In this document: positions 24,600 to 33,483 of the stretch, in pieces
Layout: every line of letters begins with the position of its first letter
Numbering within the stretch: position 1 is the stretch's first letter
DNA from: Gammaproteobacteria bacterium
GTDB taxonomy: Bacteria; Pseudomonadota; Gammaproteobacteria; Arenicellales; JAANXG01
Direction of reading: 5' to 3'
Assembly: GCA_024639325.1 (NCBI GenBank)
Contig: JAHEIO010000037.1
Span: 1 to 36,412, forward strand
DNA: 36,412 nt
Program-made: the position numbers and the translations under genes
Notes under the pieces: model-generated
What the model saw: only the letters and a program-made list of their open reading frames with translations
Told to the model about the DNA's origin: nothing
Database searches by the model: none

Positions 24600-25628
24600 T
24601 CAACGCCAACCGGCGCGATCCATAAGTTTCACCGCTGGCGCGTTGTATTCGCCGAGGGACGCAAGGTTGACGGTGTCCGCCTTGAACTCGCCAAACGACG
24701 TGAGCGTTTCGCTCATTTCCACACCCGTCTTTACCGGATACTCGTGATTCACTTCAGCATACCACTTCTGAGAATCGTCGCTAACGAGGAACTCGAGCAA
24801 TCTGATCGCATTCTCTTTGTTTCGTGAATGCCTGATCACACCTGCGCCGCTGACATTCACATGTGCCCCACGACCGTCCTGGTTGGGCCAGATGATTGCC
24901 ATCTTTTCCGCCGCCATCCTTTGCGCATCGTCTTTGCCGTCGTTCAACATACGCGCCAGGTAGTACGTGTTGGCGATTGCGATATCACACTCCCCCGCGA
25001 CCGCGGCCTTGATCTGATCACGATCGCCGCCCGCGGGGGACCTTGCAAAATTACCAACCAGACCCTCCGCCCATTTTTCTGTATCTGCCTCGCCATTGGC
25101 CGCAATCATGGACGCAACGAGGGATTGGTTGTAGATGTTGCCGGAGGAACGGATGCAAATCCTGCCTTTCCAGAGGCCATCGGCCAGGTCCTCGTAACGA
25201 GTGAGGGTTGCACTATCGACTTTGCCCTTGACGTACATGATCGGCCGTGCCCGGAGCGACAACCCAAACCAGACACCGTCCGGGTCGCGGTATTGCGCGG
25301 GTATGGCTGATTTTAGAATCATCGAGTCGATGGGTTGAAACAACTCCGCCTTCTTGGCCCGGTGGAGACGACCGGCGTCCACGGTAATGAATACGTCTGC
25401 CGGCGTGAGTTTTCCCTCGCTCTTGAGACGGGCGAGGAGCGCGTCGGCCGCGGCCGTAACCAGGTTGACCGTGACTCCGGTTTGCTCGCTGAATTTGTCG
25501 AGAAGGGGCTTGATAAGGGCTTCTTTGCGGGCGGAATAGAGATTGACCTCGTCCGCGAACGCTTCATTCAGACCTGTAGAAATAAAGAGCAATACCCCCG
25601 CAATGCCTAATGTCGATGTTTTTTTCAT
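24600..25628 (-). CDS. fbpA: Periplasmic ferric-iron-binding protein (FbpA/IdiA type)
   Basis: A 342-residue solute-binding protein of the Fe3+ ABC transporter family. A signal peptide (MKKTSTLGIAGVLLFISTGL then NEAFA before DEVNLYSARKE) is followed by the two-lobe domain. The paired tyrosines Y222-Y223 (IANTYYLARM) are the hallmark iron ligands of this family. The ATG at 25628 is chosen over the earlier one at 25652 because the typical signal peptide begins there. Directly upstream lie a strong promoter and a perfect Fur box, so it should be induced by iron shortage. No FbpB/FbpC permease or ATPase gene is in the window, so it is an orphan here. The propeller gene follows 23 bp downstream. 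Confidence 0.92.
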   Translation of the reverse strand: MKKTSTLGIAGVLLFISTGLNEAFADEVNLYSARKEALIKPLLDKFSEQTGVTVNLVTAAADALLARLKSEGKLTPADVFITVDAGRLHRAKKAELFQPIDSMILKSAIPAQYRDPDGVWFGLSLRARPIMYVKGKVDSATLTRYEDLADGLWKGRICIRSSGNIYNQSLVASMIAANGEADTEKWAEGLVGNFARSPAGGDRDQIKAAVAGECDIAIANTYYLARMLNDGKDDAQRMAAEKMAIIWPNQDGRGAHVNVSGAGVIRHSRNKENAIRLLEFLVSDDSQKWYAEVNHEYPVKTGVEMSETLTSFGEFKADTVNLASLGEYNAPAVKLMDRAGWR

Positions 25629-25656
25629 GAACTCTGTACCCCCGAACCCCAAGTCT

Positions 25657-25677
25657 TAATGAGAATGATTCTCATTA
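25657..25677. promoter_or_regulatory. Fur box (iron-dependent repressor site)
   Basis: A 10-1-10 perfect inverted repeat with core AATGAGAATGATTCTCATT (25658-25676), very near the Fur consensus of ATGATAATnATTATCAT. It overlaps the -10 element of the fbpA promoter and extends toward its start, the classic position for repression. Confidence 0.9.
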
Positions 25678-25703
25678 TTATTAAATTCCCGAGAGAAGGT
25701 CAA
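25674..25703 (-). promoter_or_regulatory. Sigma-70-type promoter of fbpA
   Basis: On the minus strand TTGACC (-35, 25698-25703) is followed, after 18 bp, by AATAAT (-10, 25674-25679). The -10 overlaps the Fur box, so Fur binding would block RNA polymerase. The leader to the ATG at 25628 is about 40 bases. Confidence 0.65.
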
Positions 25704-25725
25704 TATTTTTTTGAATTCGACGCAA

Positions 25726-26889
25726 TCAGGCTTGAGCCAGACGTCTCTGTCTGACCAGGGACACGAACAGGATGATCGTCACCAGCAGAATCACCGGGAT
25801 CACGTAAAGACTAATTGCCTGCCAACCTAGGTAGTGGTGAAGCTGACCGGAAATCAGAGCGGTGATCGCCACGGTCACAAACACCAGTAGATCGTTCAAT
25901 CCCTGGACCTTGCCCTTGGCGACGGCGTCGCGAGTCAGCAGACTGGTCGCCCCGATGAAGCAGAAGTTCCAGCCAATGCCCAGCAGGACCAGGGAAGTCA
26001 GGAACTGCCAGTACGCGACACCGCCCAGATTGGTCAAACAGCTCAGCAGCAGGCCGATAGTTCCCGCAATCATAACGCGATAGGCACCGAATCGTTCTAT
26101 CAGGTGCCCGGTAAAAAAAGCCGGGGCGAACATGCCGAAAACGTGCCACTGAATAACGCTGGCGGTCTGGTCGAAGTGGAAACCGCAACCGATCATGGCC
26201 ATCGGCGTTGCCGTCATCAACAGGTTCATGACACCGTAGCCGACCATCCCGCTTGCCACCGCGATCACGAAGTGCGGTCTGCGCAACACATCCATCAGCG
26301 AAATGGATTGCGCCTCGGCGGTGCCGCTTCCGTCTTCTTTTAGCCGCAGGCCCTGAATCAGCAGCAGCGAGCAGCAATAAATCAGCGCAATGCACGCATA
26401 GTTTCCCGAAAACTCGGCGCCAAAGGTTTCGCGAGTGGTTTTTGCCAGATTGGGACCCGCGAAGGCGGCGAGAACACCGCCGGCAAGAACATACGAGATG
26501 GCGCGGCTTCGAAGCCGGTCGCTGGCGGCCTCGGCCGCGGCGAATCGATAGTATTGACCGAATGCGTTGAAAGCGCCCAGCAGCATACTGCCGAGGCAAA
26601 AACCAATGAAAGACTGCTGCATGATCGACCACGCACTGACCACTCCACCACCCACGCCCAGCACCGCACCCAGGGTAAAACCCGCTTTTCTGCCAACCTT
26701 CTGCATCATCATGGATGCCGGGTAGGTGGTGATGATGACGCCCACGAACATCAGGGCAAACGGTATGGTGGCCCACTGCGGCTGCGGCGCGATCTGCAGG
26801 CCAACCAGCGCCGTCGCGGTGACGAGCAGAGAGTTACCCGACATCATCAACGCCTGGCAAATCGCCAGAATGGCCACGTTGCGCTTCAT
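25726..26889 (-). CDS. Major facilitator superfamily transporter
   Basis: A 387-residue protein with about 12 membrane segments. The loop between helices 2 and 3 has MMMQKVGRKAGFTLG, the MFS motif A region, and its pseudo-repeat GHLIERFGAYRVMIAG occurs in the second half. Transport substrate cannot be read from the sequence. It starts 102 bp after the UxaA-type dehydratase gene on the same strand and could carry its substrate, as in sugar-acid loci. The fbpA gene downstream has its own Fur-controlled promoter, so the two are not simply one unit. Confidence 0.9.
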   Translation of the reverse strand: MKRNVAILAICQALMMSGNSLLVTATALVGLQIAPQPQWATIPFALMFVGVIITTYPASMMMQKVGRKAGFTLGAVLGVGGGVVSAWSIMQQSFIGFCLGSMLLGAFNAFGQYYRFAAAEAASDRLRSRAISYVLAGGVLAAFAGPNLAKTTRETFGAEFSGNYACIALIYCCSLLLIQGLRLKEDGSGTAEAQSISLMDVLRRPHFVIAVASGMVGYGVMNLLMTATPMAMIGCGFHFDQTASVIQWHVFGMFAPAFFTGHLIERFGAYRVMIAGTIGLLLSCLTNLGGVAYWQFLTSLVLLGIGWNFCFIGATSLLTRDAVAKGKVQGLNDLLVFVTVAITALISGQLHHYLGWQAISLYVIPVILLVTIILFVSLVRQRRLAQA

Positions 26890-26991
26890 TTCATCAAGGT
26901 TGCGAGAGACGGCGGGAAAGGTCGCGGCATTCTATTGGGTCCGCGTCGGTAGCCTGGAAACCGGAAGCAAACGCTGCGAGATTCGAAGGCC

Positions 26992-28527
26992 CTACATCAC
27001 CGCGCCCGTCTGCCAGGGGACGAATTCGTTGTCCCCGAATCCCAGCGCCTCGCTCTTCGATTGGTCACCGGACGCGATCCTGACGATGCAGTCGAAGATC
27101 TCCTCGCCTTTTCGTTGAAGACTGGTATTCCCATCGATAATGTCGCCGCAGTTTATGTCCATATCCTCCTGCATGCGCCGGTACATGGGCGTGTTGGTGG
27201 CAAGTTTGATGCTGGGCACGGGTTTGAAACCGTAAACGGACCCGCGGCCGGTGGTAAAACAAATCACATTCGCCCCGGAAGCGACCTGTCCCGTAATGGA
27301 GCAGGGGTCGAAGCCGGGGCTGTCCATGAATACGAAGCCCTTTTTGCGAACGGGCTCCCCGTAAAGATAGACATCTGCCAGGTTTGATGTACCGCCTTTT
27401 GCAACCGCTCCAAGGGATTTCTCCAGAATGGTCGTCAACCCGCCGTTCTTGTTTCCTGGGGTTGGATTGTTGTTCATTTCCATGTCGTTACGGCTCGTAT
27501 ATTCCTTCCACCAGCGGATTCTCTGCAGTAACTTTTCACCAACCTCTTCGCTCAGGGCGCGGCGGGTGAGCAGATGTTCGGCACCGTAAATCTCCGGCGT
27601 CTCCGACAATATTGCCGTCCCCCCATTCCCGACCAGACGATCCACCGCCTGGCCGAGGGCGGGATTGGCGGTGATGCCGGAGTAGGCATCGGAACCACCG
27701 CACTGCAGCGCCAGCGTGAGTTCGGAAACCGGCACCGTCCGCCTCCTGCTGGAATTCGCAACGGGCAGCATTTCCTCAACCGCACCTATTCCGGCGTCGA
27801 CCGTTTTTCTGGTGCCACCGCCAGCCTGAATGGTCATGACGCGAAAGGCATCTGAGGCGTTGACGTTGTAGTCTTCCATGAACTTCGGGATCTGCATCAC
27901 CTCGCAACCCAGTCCCAACATCAGGATGGCGCCAAAGTTGGGATGGGAAGCGTAGCCCCAGAGAGTCCGCCTGAGCGTGTCATAGGCTTCCCCCGATGCG
28001 TCCATGCAGCAGCCCGTACCGTGGACGATGGGAACGATGCCGTCGACATTCGGATAGTTGGCCAGCACGCCCCGTTTTTCAACGGCATCGGCAATGAATC
28101 GCGCCACGCTGGCCGAGCAGTTGACAGAGGTCACCAGACCAATGTAGTTGCGCGTACCGACCTTGCCGTTTTCCCTCGTAAATCCCTGGAATGTCCTGCT
28201 TTCAACCGTCTTCTCACTTGCAGCACGGTCGGCATCCGCACAAAAAGCGTAGTCCCGGTCGAACTCCTCCATCGCGCAGTTGTGGGTGTGAACATGATCG
28301 CCACGCCTGATCTCACGCGTGGCTATGCCTATGATCTGGTTGTATTTTCGAATCGCATTTCCCCTGCCGATATGCTCGACAGCGATCTTATGGCCCATTG
28401 GAATATCGTCATTGCACATCAAGTGCTCTATCGCCAGCCACTCACCCTTTTGCATCGCGGCGATCGACACCGCCACGTTGTCGAACGGATTCAGCTTGAT
28501 CACCCCGGACGGGGAATTATTCGTCAT
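26992..28527 (-). CDS. UxaA/GarD-family sugar-acid dehydratase
   Basis: A 511-residue protein of the altronate/galactarate dehydratase family. The N-terminal SAF-like domain (about 1-100) contains IPMGHKIAVEHI and HVHTHNC; the main domain has NGKVGTRNYIGLVTSVNCSASV, HGTGCCMDASGE, LQCGGSDAYSGITANPALG and FMDSPGFDPCSITGQVASGANVICFTTGRGSVYG. The family removes water from sugar acids such as altronate and uses an iron centre. The ATG at 28527 has GGGAG six bases upstream. It follows the S-formylglutathione hydrolase gene by 47 bp and precedes an MFS transporter, suggesting a transport-plus-dehydratase unit. The exact acid is unknown. Confidence 0.9.
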   Translation of the reverse strand: MTNNSPSGVIKLNPFDNVAVSIAAMQKGEWLAIEHLMCNDDIPMGHKIAVEHIGRGNAIRKYNQIIGIATREIRRGDHVHTHNCAMEEFDRDYAFCADADRAASEKTVESRTFQGFTRENGKVGTRNYIGLVTSVNCSASVARFIADAVEKRGVLANYPNVDGIVPIVHGTGCCMDASGEAYDTLRRTLWGYASHPNFGAILMLGLGCEVMQIPKFMEDYNVNASDAFRVMTIQAGGGTRKTVDAGIGAVEEMLPVANSSRRRTVPVSELTLALQCGGSDAYSGITANPALGQAVDRLVGNGGTAILSETPEIYGAEHLLTRRALSEEVGEKLLQRIRWWKEYTSRNDMEMNNNPTPGNKNGGLTTILEKSLGAVAKGGTSNLADVYLYGEPVRKKGFVFMDSPGFDPCSITGQVASGANVICFTTGRGSVYGFKPVPSIKLATNTPMYRRMQEDMDINCGDIIDGNTSLQRKGEEIFDCIVRIASGDQSKSEALGFGDNEFVPWQTGAVM

Positions 28528-28574
28528 ACGTATCTCCCGTTTGTTTCAGGTGTTTCCGGCCTGGTTCCGCCGTG

Positions 28575-29411
28575 TCACACCGACAGTGATTGTGCATGAA
28601 AGTGGATATGGTCTCCGATGAATGTGGATATGAAGAAATAGCTGTGGTCGTATCCGGGTTGCATTCGGATTTCGACTGCTTGTCCGCTCTCGTCGCAGGC
28701 CGCCTGAAACAGGTCCGGTCGCAACTGGCTGTCCAAAAATTCGTCGGCGTCCCCCTGATCAATCAGTATCTTGCTGGTCTTGTGTCCGTTCCGGACCAGC
28801 TCCACGGCATCATATGCCCGCCATGCATCTTCATCCATACCGAGATAACCCTCGAACGCTTTACGGCCCCATGGCACCCGGGACGGCGCGCATATCGGCG
28901 AAAACGACGATACTGACCGATATGTTTCCGGATGCTTCAGGGCCAAGGTTAGCGCACCGTGTCCTCCCATCGAATGACCCGTTATTCCCTGTCGGGCCGG
29001 GTCTAGCGGAAACTCACCGAAAATCAGTTCAGGCAACTCGACGGCTACATAGCTGTACATTCTGTAGTGTTCGCACCACGGCGCCTCAACGGCATCAAGA
29101 TAGAATCCGGCGCCTGTACCAAAGTCATAGTCTTCGTCTTCTCTAGGCACATTGGACCCGCGCGGGCTGGTATCCGGTGCAATCAGCGCCAGGCCGTGTT
29201 CTGCGGCAAACCGCTGGGCGCCGGCTTTCACCGTAAAATTTTCTTCGGTACAGGTAAGCCCTGACAGGTACCACAACAAAGGAAGCGGCCGTTCAGCGGA
29301 TGCCGGGGGCAGATACAGGGCGAAGCGCATTTCCGTACCGGTAGTTTCGGATCGATGCCGGTACACACCCTGTTTACCACCGAAGCATTTTTGCAAGCTT
29401 ATGGTTTCCAT
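28575..29411 (-). CDS. fghA: S-formylglutathione hydrolase
   Basis: A 278-residue alpha/beta hydrolase of the esterase D family. It contains LLWYLSGLTCTEENF, the nucleophile elbow GHSMGGHGA with S147, APDTSPRG, and near the C-terminus QGDADEFLDSQL and a GYDHSYFFISTFIGDHI segment that supplies the catalytic Asp and His. The enzyme hydrolyses S-formylglutathione to formate and glutathione, the second step of glutathione-dependent formaldehyde detoxification. The ATG at 29411 is chosen because family members begin METISxxxxFGG; an upstream frame is open to 29456. The first enzyme of the route (glutathione-dependent formaldehyde dehydrogenase) is not in the window. It heads the minus-strand run with the dehydratase and MFS genes. 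Confidence 0.94.
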   Translation of the reverse strand: METISLQKCFGGKQGVYRHRSETTGTEMRFALYLPPASAERPLPLLWYLSGLTCTEENFTVKAGAQRFAAEHGLALIAPDTSPRGSNVPREDEDYDFGTGAGFYLDAVEAPWCEHYRMYSYVAVELPELIFGEFPLDPARQGITGHSMGGHGALTLALKHPETYRSVSSFSPICAPSRVPWGRKAFEGYLGMDEDAWRAYDAVELVRNGHKTSKILIDQGDADEFLDSQLRPDLFQAACDESGQAVEIRMQPGYDHSYFFISTFIGDHIHFHAQSLSV

Positions 29412-29482
29412 GTTCCGACCGCCTTGTGTTGAGGTATACATTTTGCGCCGCTGCACCGCGTCAGCGCGTCGATGAGTTGGCT

Positions 29483-29510
29483 ATCTTATTGTTTTTACAT
29501 ATAACTTCAA
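29483..29510 (-). promoter_or_regulatory. Possible promoter of the S-formylglutathione hydrolase gene
   Basis: On the minus strand TTGAAG (29505-29510) and TAAGAT (29483-29488) are 16 bp apart in an AT-rich stretch, about 70 bases before the ATG at 29411. Both hexamers differ from consensus, so the call is tentative. Confidence 0.35.
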
Positions 29511-29599
29511 TACAAAAACCCGGATTTTTGCAGCTCATTAATTTACAATGCGCCTTGAGGCACCAATACATCCGTACCATACCCTTGTCATGACTCTTT

Positions 29600-29639
29600 G
29601 TTGTTTTAAAAAGATGGAGGTTGTTTTAAAAAGATGGAG
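29600..29639 (+). repeat. Perfect 20-bp tandem duplication before the MlaC gene
   Basis: GTTGTTTTAAAAAGATGGAG occurs twice in direct succession (29600-29619 and 29620-29639). Each copy ends in a GGAG Shine-Dalgarno-like sequence. The second copy places GGAG nine bases before the ATG at 29649, which decides the gene start; the first copy's GGAGG is spaced too far to serve that start. Confidence 0.9.
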
Positions 29640-29648
29640 CTCTTCGTA

Positions 29649-30269
29649 ATGTGGCACGTTCGATCTGCATTGATCACGATTCTATTGTTTGCCGTACCTC
29701 AAGCCGGATATGCCAGCGTCACGCCGGATGTCCTTGTGGAAACGACGATCACTGAATTAATCGACCAACTCCAAGCGCAACGTCCGGAGTTGGAAAAGGA
29801 TAAACTGAAGCTCTTCGAGATGGTAGAGAATGTCGTCGTGCCCCACTTCGAGATCCAGATGATCGCGCGACTGGTATTGGGAAAGCACTGGCGGGACGCA
29901 AACGACGTACAGCGAAGCGAGTTCGCGGAAGAATTCAAGAAGCTTATGATCCGAACCTACGCTACCGCGCTGTTCGAGTACACTGGAAAGGAAAGGATGG
30001 AGATAAAACCAATGCGAATGAAGGATGGAGACCAAAGGGCGAGAGTGGAAACGACGGTGATCCTGCCGAGTGCGCCCGCGGTGCCCGTCCACTACTCGTT
30101 CATACTCACCGAGGACGGCGACTGGAAGATCTACGATGTCAAGATCGACGGCATCAGCCTGGTCACCACGTATCGATCATCTTACGGGCAGGCCGTCCAA
30201 TCGAGGGGCCTGGATGCCCTGATCAACGAACTGAAAGAGAAAAACAATAATCTGGAAACTACCAGCTGA
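29649..30269 (+). CDS. mlaC: MlaC/Tgt2-family periplasmic phospholipid-binding protein
   Basis: A 206-residue protein. A signal peptide (MWHVRSALITILLFAVPQAGYA, cleaved before SVTPD) leads into a MlaC domain: VVPHFEIQMIARLVLGKHWRDANDVQRSEFAEEFKKLMIRTYATALFEYTGKERMEI, then VPVHYSFILTEDGDWKIYDVKIDGISLVTTYRSSYGQAVQSRGLDALINELKEKN. MlaC shuttles phospholipids between outer- and inner-membrane Mla complexes. The frame is open from an ATG at 29634 inside the duplicated repeat, but 29649 is preferred because of GGAG nine bases upstream and the better signal peptide. No mlaD, mlaE or mlaF is present, so this is an orphan. It precedes the patatin/beta-barrel gene by 234 bp of sequence with no obvious feature. 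Confidence 0.9.
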   Translation: MWHVRSALITILLFAVPQAGYASVTPDVLVETTITELIDQLQAQRPELEKDKLKLFEMVENVVVPHFEIQMIARLVLGKHWRDANDVQRSEFAEEFKKLMIRTYATALFEYTGKERMEIKPMRMKDGDQRARVETTVILPSAPAVPVHYSFILTEDGDWKIYDVKIDGISLVTTYRSSYGQAVQSRGLDALINELKEKNNNLETTS

Positions 30270-30503
30270 TCGGCTGACAAACCCGCGCCCCGACCCCTTA
30301 ACCCGCTGAGATCCACTCCGTCAGGCTTGAATTCCTGCAATCGCAGTCCGCGATGGTTCCCGCGATCACCCGATCGCTCTGACACCGCGGCAGACCCACC
30401 AAAGACTGTTCCCCGACACCGCCGGTGCCGTCGATGGATGACTCCCGTTGCGCTGCCGACGCTGTAGGACGATGTCAAAGATAACCCTCATGATGCAGAG
30501 ACG

Positions 30504-32684
30504 ATGTTTCGATACCTGATCCTGTGTCTTTCGCTCACGCTGGCGACGGCTTTGCCCGCAAAAGGTGAAGAACGTTTGAAAATCGGCCTCGCCCTGAGCG
30601 GGGGCGGTGCCCGCGGTGCTGCCCACATTGGCGTGCTGCGGGAGCTGGAAAGATTGAAGGTGCCGATCGACTATATTGCCGGAACCAGCATCGGCGCAAT
30701 TATCGGCGCCGCATATGCGTCAGGTATGAGCACGGCCGAGATAGAAAAGACGATGGTCGATACTAACTGGGACGATATCTTCAATGACCAGCCGCCACGC
30801 AAGGACAGGTCGATACGGCGTAAGTTCGACGATCGCATCTTTCAGATCAACAATGAGATCGGCCTGAGTGGCGGAAAGCTCAAACTCCCCAGCGGAGTCG
30901 TTCAGGGACAAAAACTCCAGCTGCTGCTCGACAAACTGTTCGTCCCGGTAGCCGACGTGCAGAATTTCAATCAACTGCCGACCCCCTTCCGCGCCGTCGC
31001 GACCGATATCGCGACGAGCAGGCCGGTCGTTCTGGATTCGGGCAGTCTGTCCACCGCGGTGCGGGCCAGCATGTCGGTGCCAACGGTATTCGCCACGGTA
31101 AATATCGACGACCACATACTCGTCGACGGCGGAATTTCTAACAACCTGCCCGTCGATGTGGCGCGGGGCATGGGGGCGGATATCGTCATTGCGGTGGACA
31201 TCGGCTCGCCGCTGCTGGGAGCGGAGGAACTCGAGAGCGCCATCGGCGTCACCGTGCAACTGACGAACATCCTGGTGCGCCGAACGACCGACGCGCAGAT
31301 CGCCACGCTTACCGAGCGGGACATCCTGATTACACCCGAACTGGCGGCGTTTTCGGCCTCCGACTTCAAAAATAGCGTCTCGATTATCCCCAACGGCGCC
31401 GAAGCCGCCACGGCCGTGGCGGACAAACTCGCGCCGCTTTCGCTGACTCAGTCCGAATATGGACAACATCAGGTGGCCCGAGATATCAGGCAAAATGCAT
31501 ACCCGGTCGTATCCTTTATCACTATCGAGAACGACTCTGCGCTTTCAGAAGCCTATCTACTGTCTAAACTTCGCCAGAAGCTCGGGGAAAGATTGGACTT
31601 CGAGCAGCTCGAGGAGGACATCGGTCTGCTCTATGGTCTGGAGATCTTTCAGACAATCAATTACAACGTGGTCGAGGAAAACGGTGCGACGGGCCTGGTG
31701 GTCAACGCGCAACAGAAGCCATGGGGCCCCAACTACCTGCAGTTCGGACTGCGCTACTCCAGCGATCTCTTCGACAACAATAACCTGGGCCTGACGCTTG
31801 GCTATACCATCACACCGTTGAACATTTGGAACGGGGAGTGGCGATCAATTCTGCAGCTGGGTGAAGAACCCGGCGTTGAGACCGAACTGAACCAACCGCT
31901 CGGGATCGGCTCGCCTTATTACGTTAATGGATCGGTTGCATTGTCCAATGAACGATTCAACATATTTCTGGATGGCAACAAAATTTCACAAGTCCGCGCC
32001 AAGAAATTTGGCGCCACCGGTGCCGTCGGGCGTGAGTTTGGAAACTGGGGAGATCTTCGCGCCGGACTCAACCGGTTTTTCAGCAATAATTCAATCGAAA
32101 TCGGTCAGCCCGATGATAACGTCAGCGATGCGGACGGGGGCGAATTTTTTATGCGTTTTCGGATCGACACCCTGGACGACGCCTTTTTTCCCGCACGCGG
32201 TGTCAACGGTTTCGTGCAGTGGCTGAGCTCGCGCACCGCCCTGGGCGCCGACACCGAATTCGACCAGGCCCAGGTCGACCTGACCGGAGCCGCCACGTTT
32301 GGCTCACACACTTTTTTGCTCGGCGGACGCTATTACAGCACGTTCAGGGGCGCCGCACCGATTCAAAACAATTTCAGGCTCGGCGGCCTGTTCGAACTGC
32401 CGGGCTTCATTGAGAACGAACTGAGTGGTCAGGACCTCTACCTGCTGCGGGTTGCGTACCAGAGAAAAATCGCCAGCCTGTTCAACACCTCGCCCTACCT
32501 CGGCCTGACGCTGCAGCATGGTCAGGTATTTCAAAACGAGGAAGATATCAACCTGGCGGACGGCATCACCGCCGGCGGCATATGGCTGGGATGGAACTCG
32601 TTCGTCGGGCCCATCTATCTGGGCTATGGCTGGGCAGAGACCGGTGATCAAAGCGTATACATGATCATCGGCAGCCCGTTCTAG
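30504..32684 (+). CDS. Patatin-like phospholipase fused to POTRA and outer-membrane beta-barrel (PlpD/type Vd secretion-like)
   Basis: A 726-residue protein. Signal peptide (MFRYLILCLSLTLATALPAKG), patatin lipase domain (about 25-310) with the oxyanion glycines GGGARGAAH at 33-41, nucleophile S62 in GTSIG and D208 in LVDGGISNNLP forming the Ser-Asp dyad, then a POTRA-like segment (about 330-405) and a C-terminal barrel (about 415-726) ending in Phe (SVYMIIGSPF), the usual BamA recognition end. This is the architecture of PlpD-type proteins, which carry a phospholipase A on the cell surface or release it. Function inferred: phospholipid hydrolysis at or outside the outer membrane. Its start has only a weak ribosome-binding site. 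It lies downstream of the MlaC-like gene on the same strand. Confidence 0.92.
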   Translation: MFRYLILCLSLTLATALPAKGEERLKIGLALSGGGARGAAHIGVLRELERLKVPIDYIAGTSIGAIIGAAYASGMSTAEIEKTMVDTNWDDIFNDQPPRKDRSIRRKFDDRIFQINNEIGLSGGKLKLPSGVVQGQKLQLLLDKLFVPVADVQNFNQLPTPFRAVATDIATSRPVVLDSGSLSTAVRASMSVPTVFATVNIDDHILVDGGISNNLPVDVARGMGADIVIAVDIGSPLLGAEELESAIGVTVQLTNILVRRTTDAQIATLTERDILITPELAAFSASDFKNSVSIIPNGAEAATAVADKLAPLSLTQSEYGQHQVARDIRQNAYPVVSFITIENDSALSEAYLLSKLRQKLGERLDFEQLEEDIGLLYGLEIFQTINYNVVEENGATGLVVNAQQKPWGPNYLQFGLRYSSDLFDNNNLGLTLGYTITPLNIWNGEWRSILQLGEEPGVETELNQPLGIGSPYYVNGSVALSNERFNIFLDGNKISQVRAKKFGATGAVGREFGNWGDLRAGLNRFFSNNSIEIGQPDDNVSDADGGEFFMRFRIDTLDDAFFPARGVNGFVQWLSSRTALGADTEFDQAQVDLTGAATFGSHTFLLGGRYYSTFRGAAPIQNNFRLGGLFELPGFIENELSGQDLYLLRVAYQRKIASLFNTSPYLGLTLQHGQVFQNEEDINLADGITAGGIWLGWNSFVGPIYLGYGWAETGDQSVYMIIGSPF

Positions 32685-32696
32685 CGATCAACGAAA

Positions 32697-33464
32697 TCAG
32701 GCTGCGAAGAAATACTGGCCGACGAGTGTCAACGCCACGGCGAACAGCACCCACTTGATGATGGTGCGGTAGGTGTCCCCGCCGATGCGCTTCCTCATCG
32801 CCATACCGATCAGCAGCGCGAGCAGAGCCATGCCGGCAAGCGGTGTGGTGAATAGCAGGACCTGCGAAGTCAACATCCCGGCGGCGGCGAACACGATCAT
32901 CTGTGACACCTTGCCCGCCAGGAAACACATGTTGAACACCTGGACCATTGCCGTCGTCTGGAGGCCCATCTCCAGCGCATAGATAATCAGTATGGGCACC
33001 ATCACGTTGGTCGAGCCCGCGGAGACGCCTGCAGCCAGCCCGAAGATCAGCATGGACCAACCACGGTGCTCCGCCACCCAGGCCATCTTGAATTTACCCA
33101 GCCAACCGCTGGCCAGATAGAGAAAGATGAGCGCCGCGAGCACCAGCTTGAATGGCGCGGGGTCGCTTAGGACGATGACCGTACTGCCCAACACGCCGCC
33201 GATGAGCGAGTACACGCCGAGCGGCCAGAATCGACCGATGCTGTCCCGCCAGCGTCCGCCGTGGACAATGCTCGCTATGTTGACCGCGGCTGTGGGCAGC
33301 AGCGTTATCAGAATCGCACTCCGCACGTCGACGAACAAAGCCAGTAACGGCGTTGCGACAAGGGGAAATCCCAGCCCGATGGTACCGTGCACCAGGCCGG
33401 CCACGAACAGGATGACGGCGAAACACAAAATGACGACGAGTGAAATCTCGCCGGTTATTGCCAC
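32697..33464 (-). CDS. TauE/SafE-family membrane permease
   Basis: A 255-residue protein with about eight membrane segments in the two-fold repeat pattern of TauE/SafE permeases: VAGLVHGTIGLGFPLVATPLLALFVDVRSAILITLLPTAAVNI in the first half and GLAAGVSAGSTNVMVPILIIYALEMGLQTTAM in the second. The family exports or imports small sulfur-containing or organic anions such as sulfite and sulfoacetate. It starts with a GTG 19 bp after the LivF-type gene, so it is probably the last gene of the branched-chain-type ABC operon. It converges with the patatin gene, with 12 bp between and no clear terminator. Substrate unknown. Confidence 0.85.
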   Translation of the reverse strand: MAITGEISLVVILCFAVILFVAGLVHGTIGLGFPLVATPLLALFVDVRSAILITLLPTAAVNIASIVHGGRWRDSIGRFWPLGVYSLIGGVLGSTVIVLSDPAPFKLVLAALIFLYLASGWLGKFKMAWVAEHRGWSMLIFGLAAGVSAGSTNVMVPILIIYALEMGLQTTAMVQVFNMCFLAGKVSQMIVFAAAGMLTSQVLLFTTPLAGMALLALLIGMAMRKRIGGDTYRTIIKWVLFAVALTLVGQYFFAA

Positions 33465-33483
33465 TGAGTCAACGCCTCGTCAT

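Noticed and set aside
25726-26889. MFS transporter as the iron-siderophore permease of the Fur regulon
   Set aside because: The Fur box and promoter lie after its stop codon and point away from it toward fbpA, so the sequence gives no iron control for the MFS gene.
28575-29456. Longer start (29456) for S-formylglutathione hydrolase
   Set aside because: The extra 15 residues (MQRRKMYTSTQGGRN) do not match the family, whose members begin at the METIS-type start used here.
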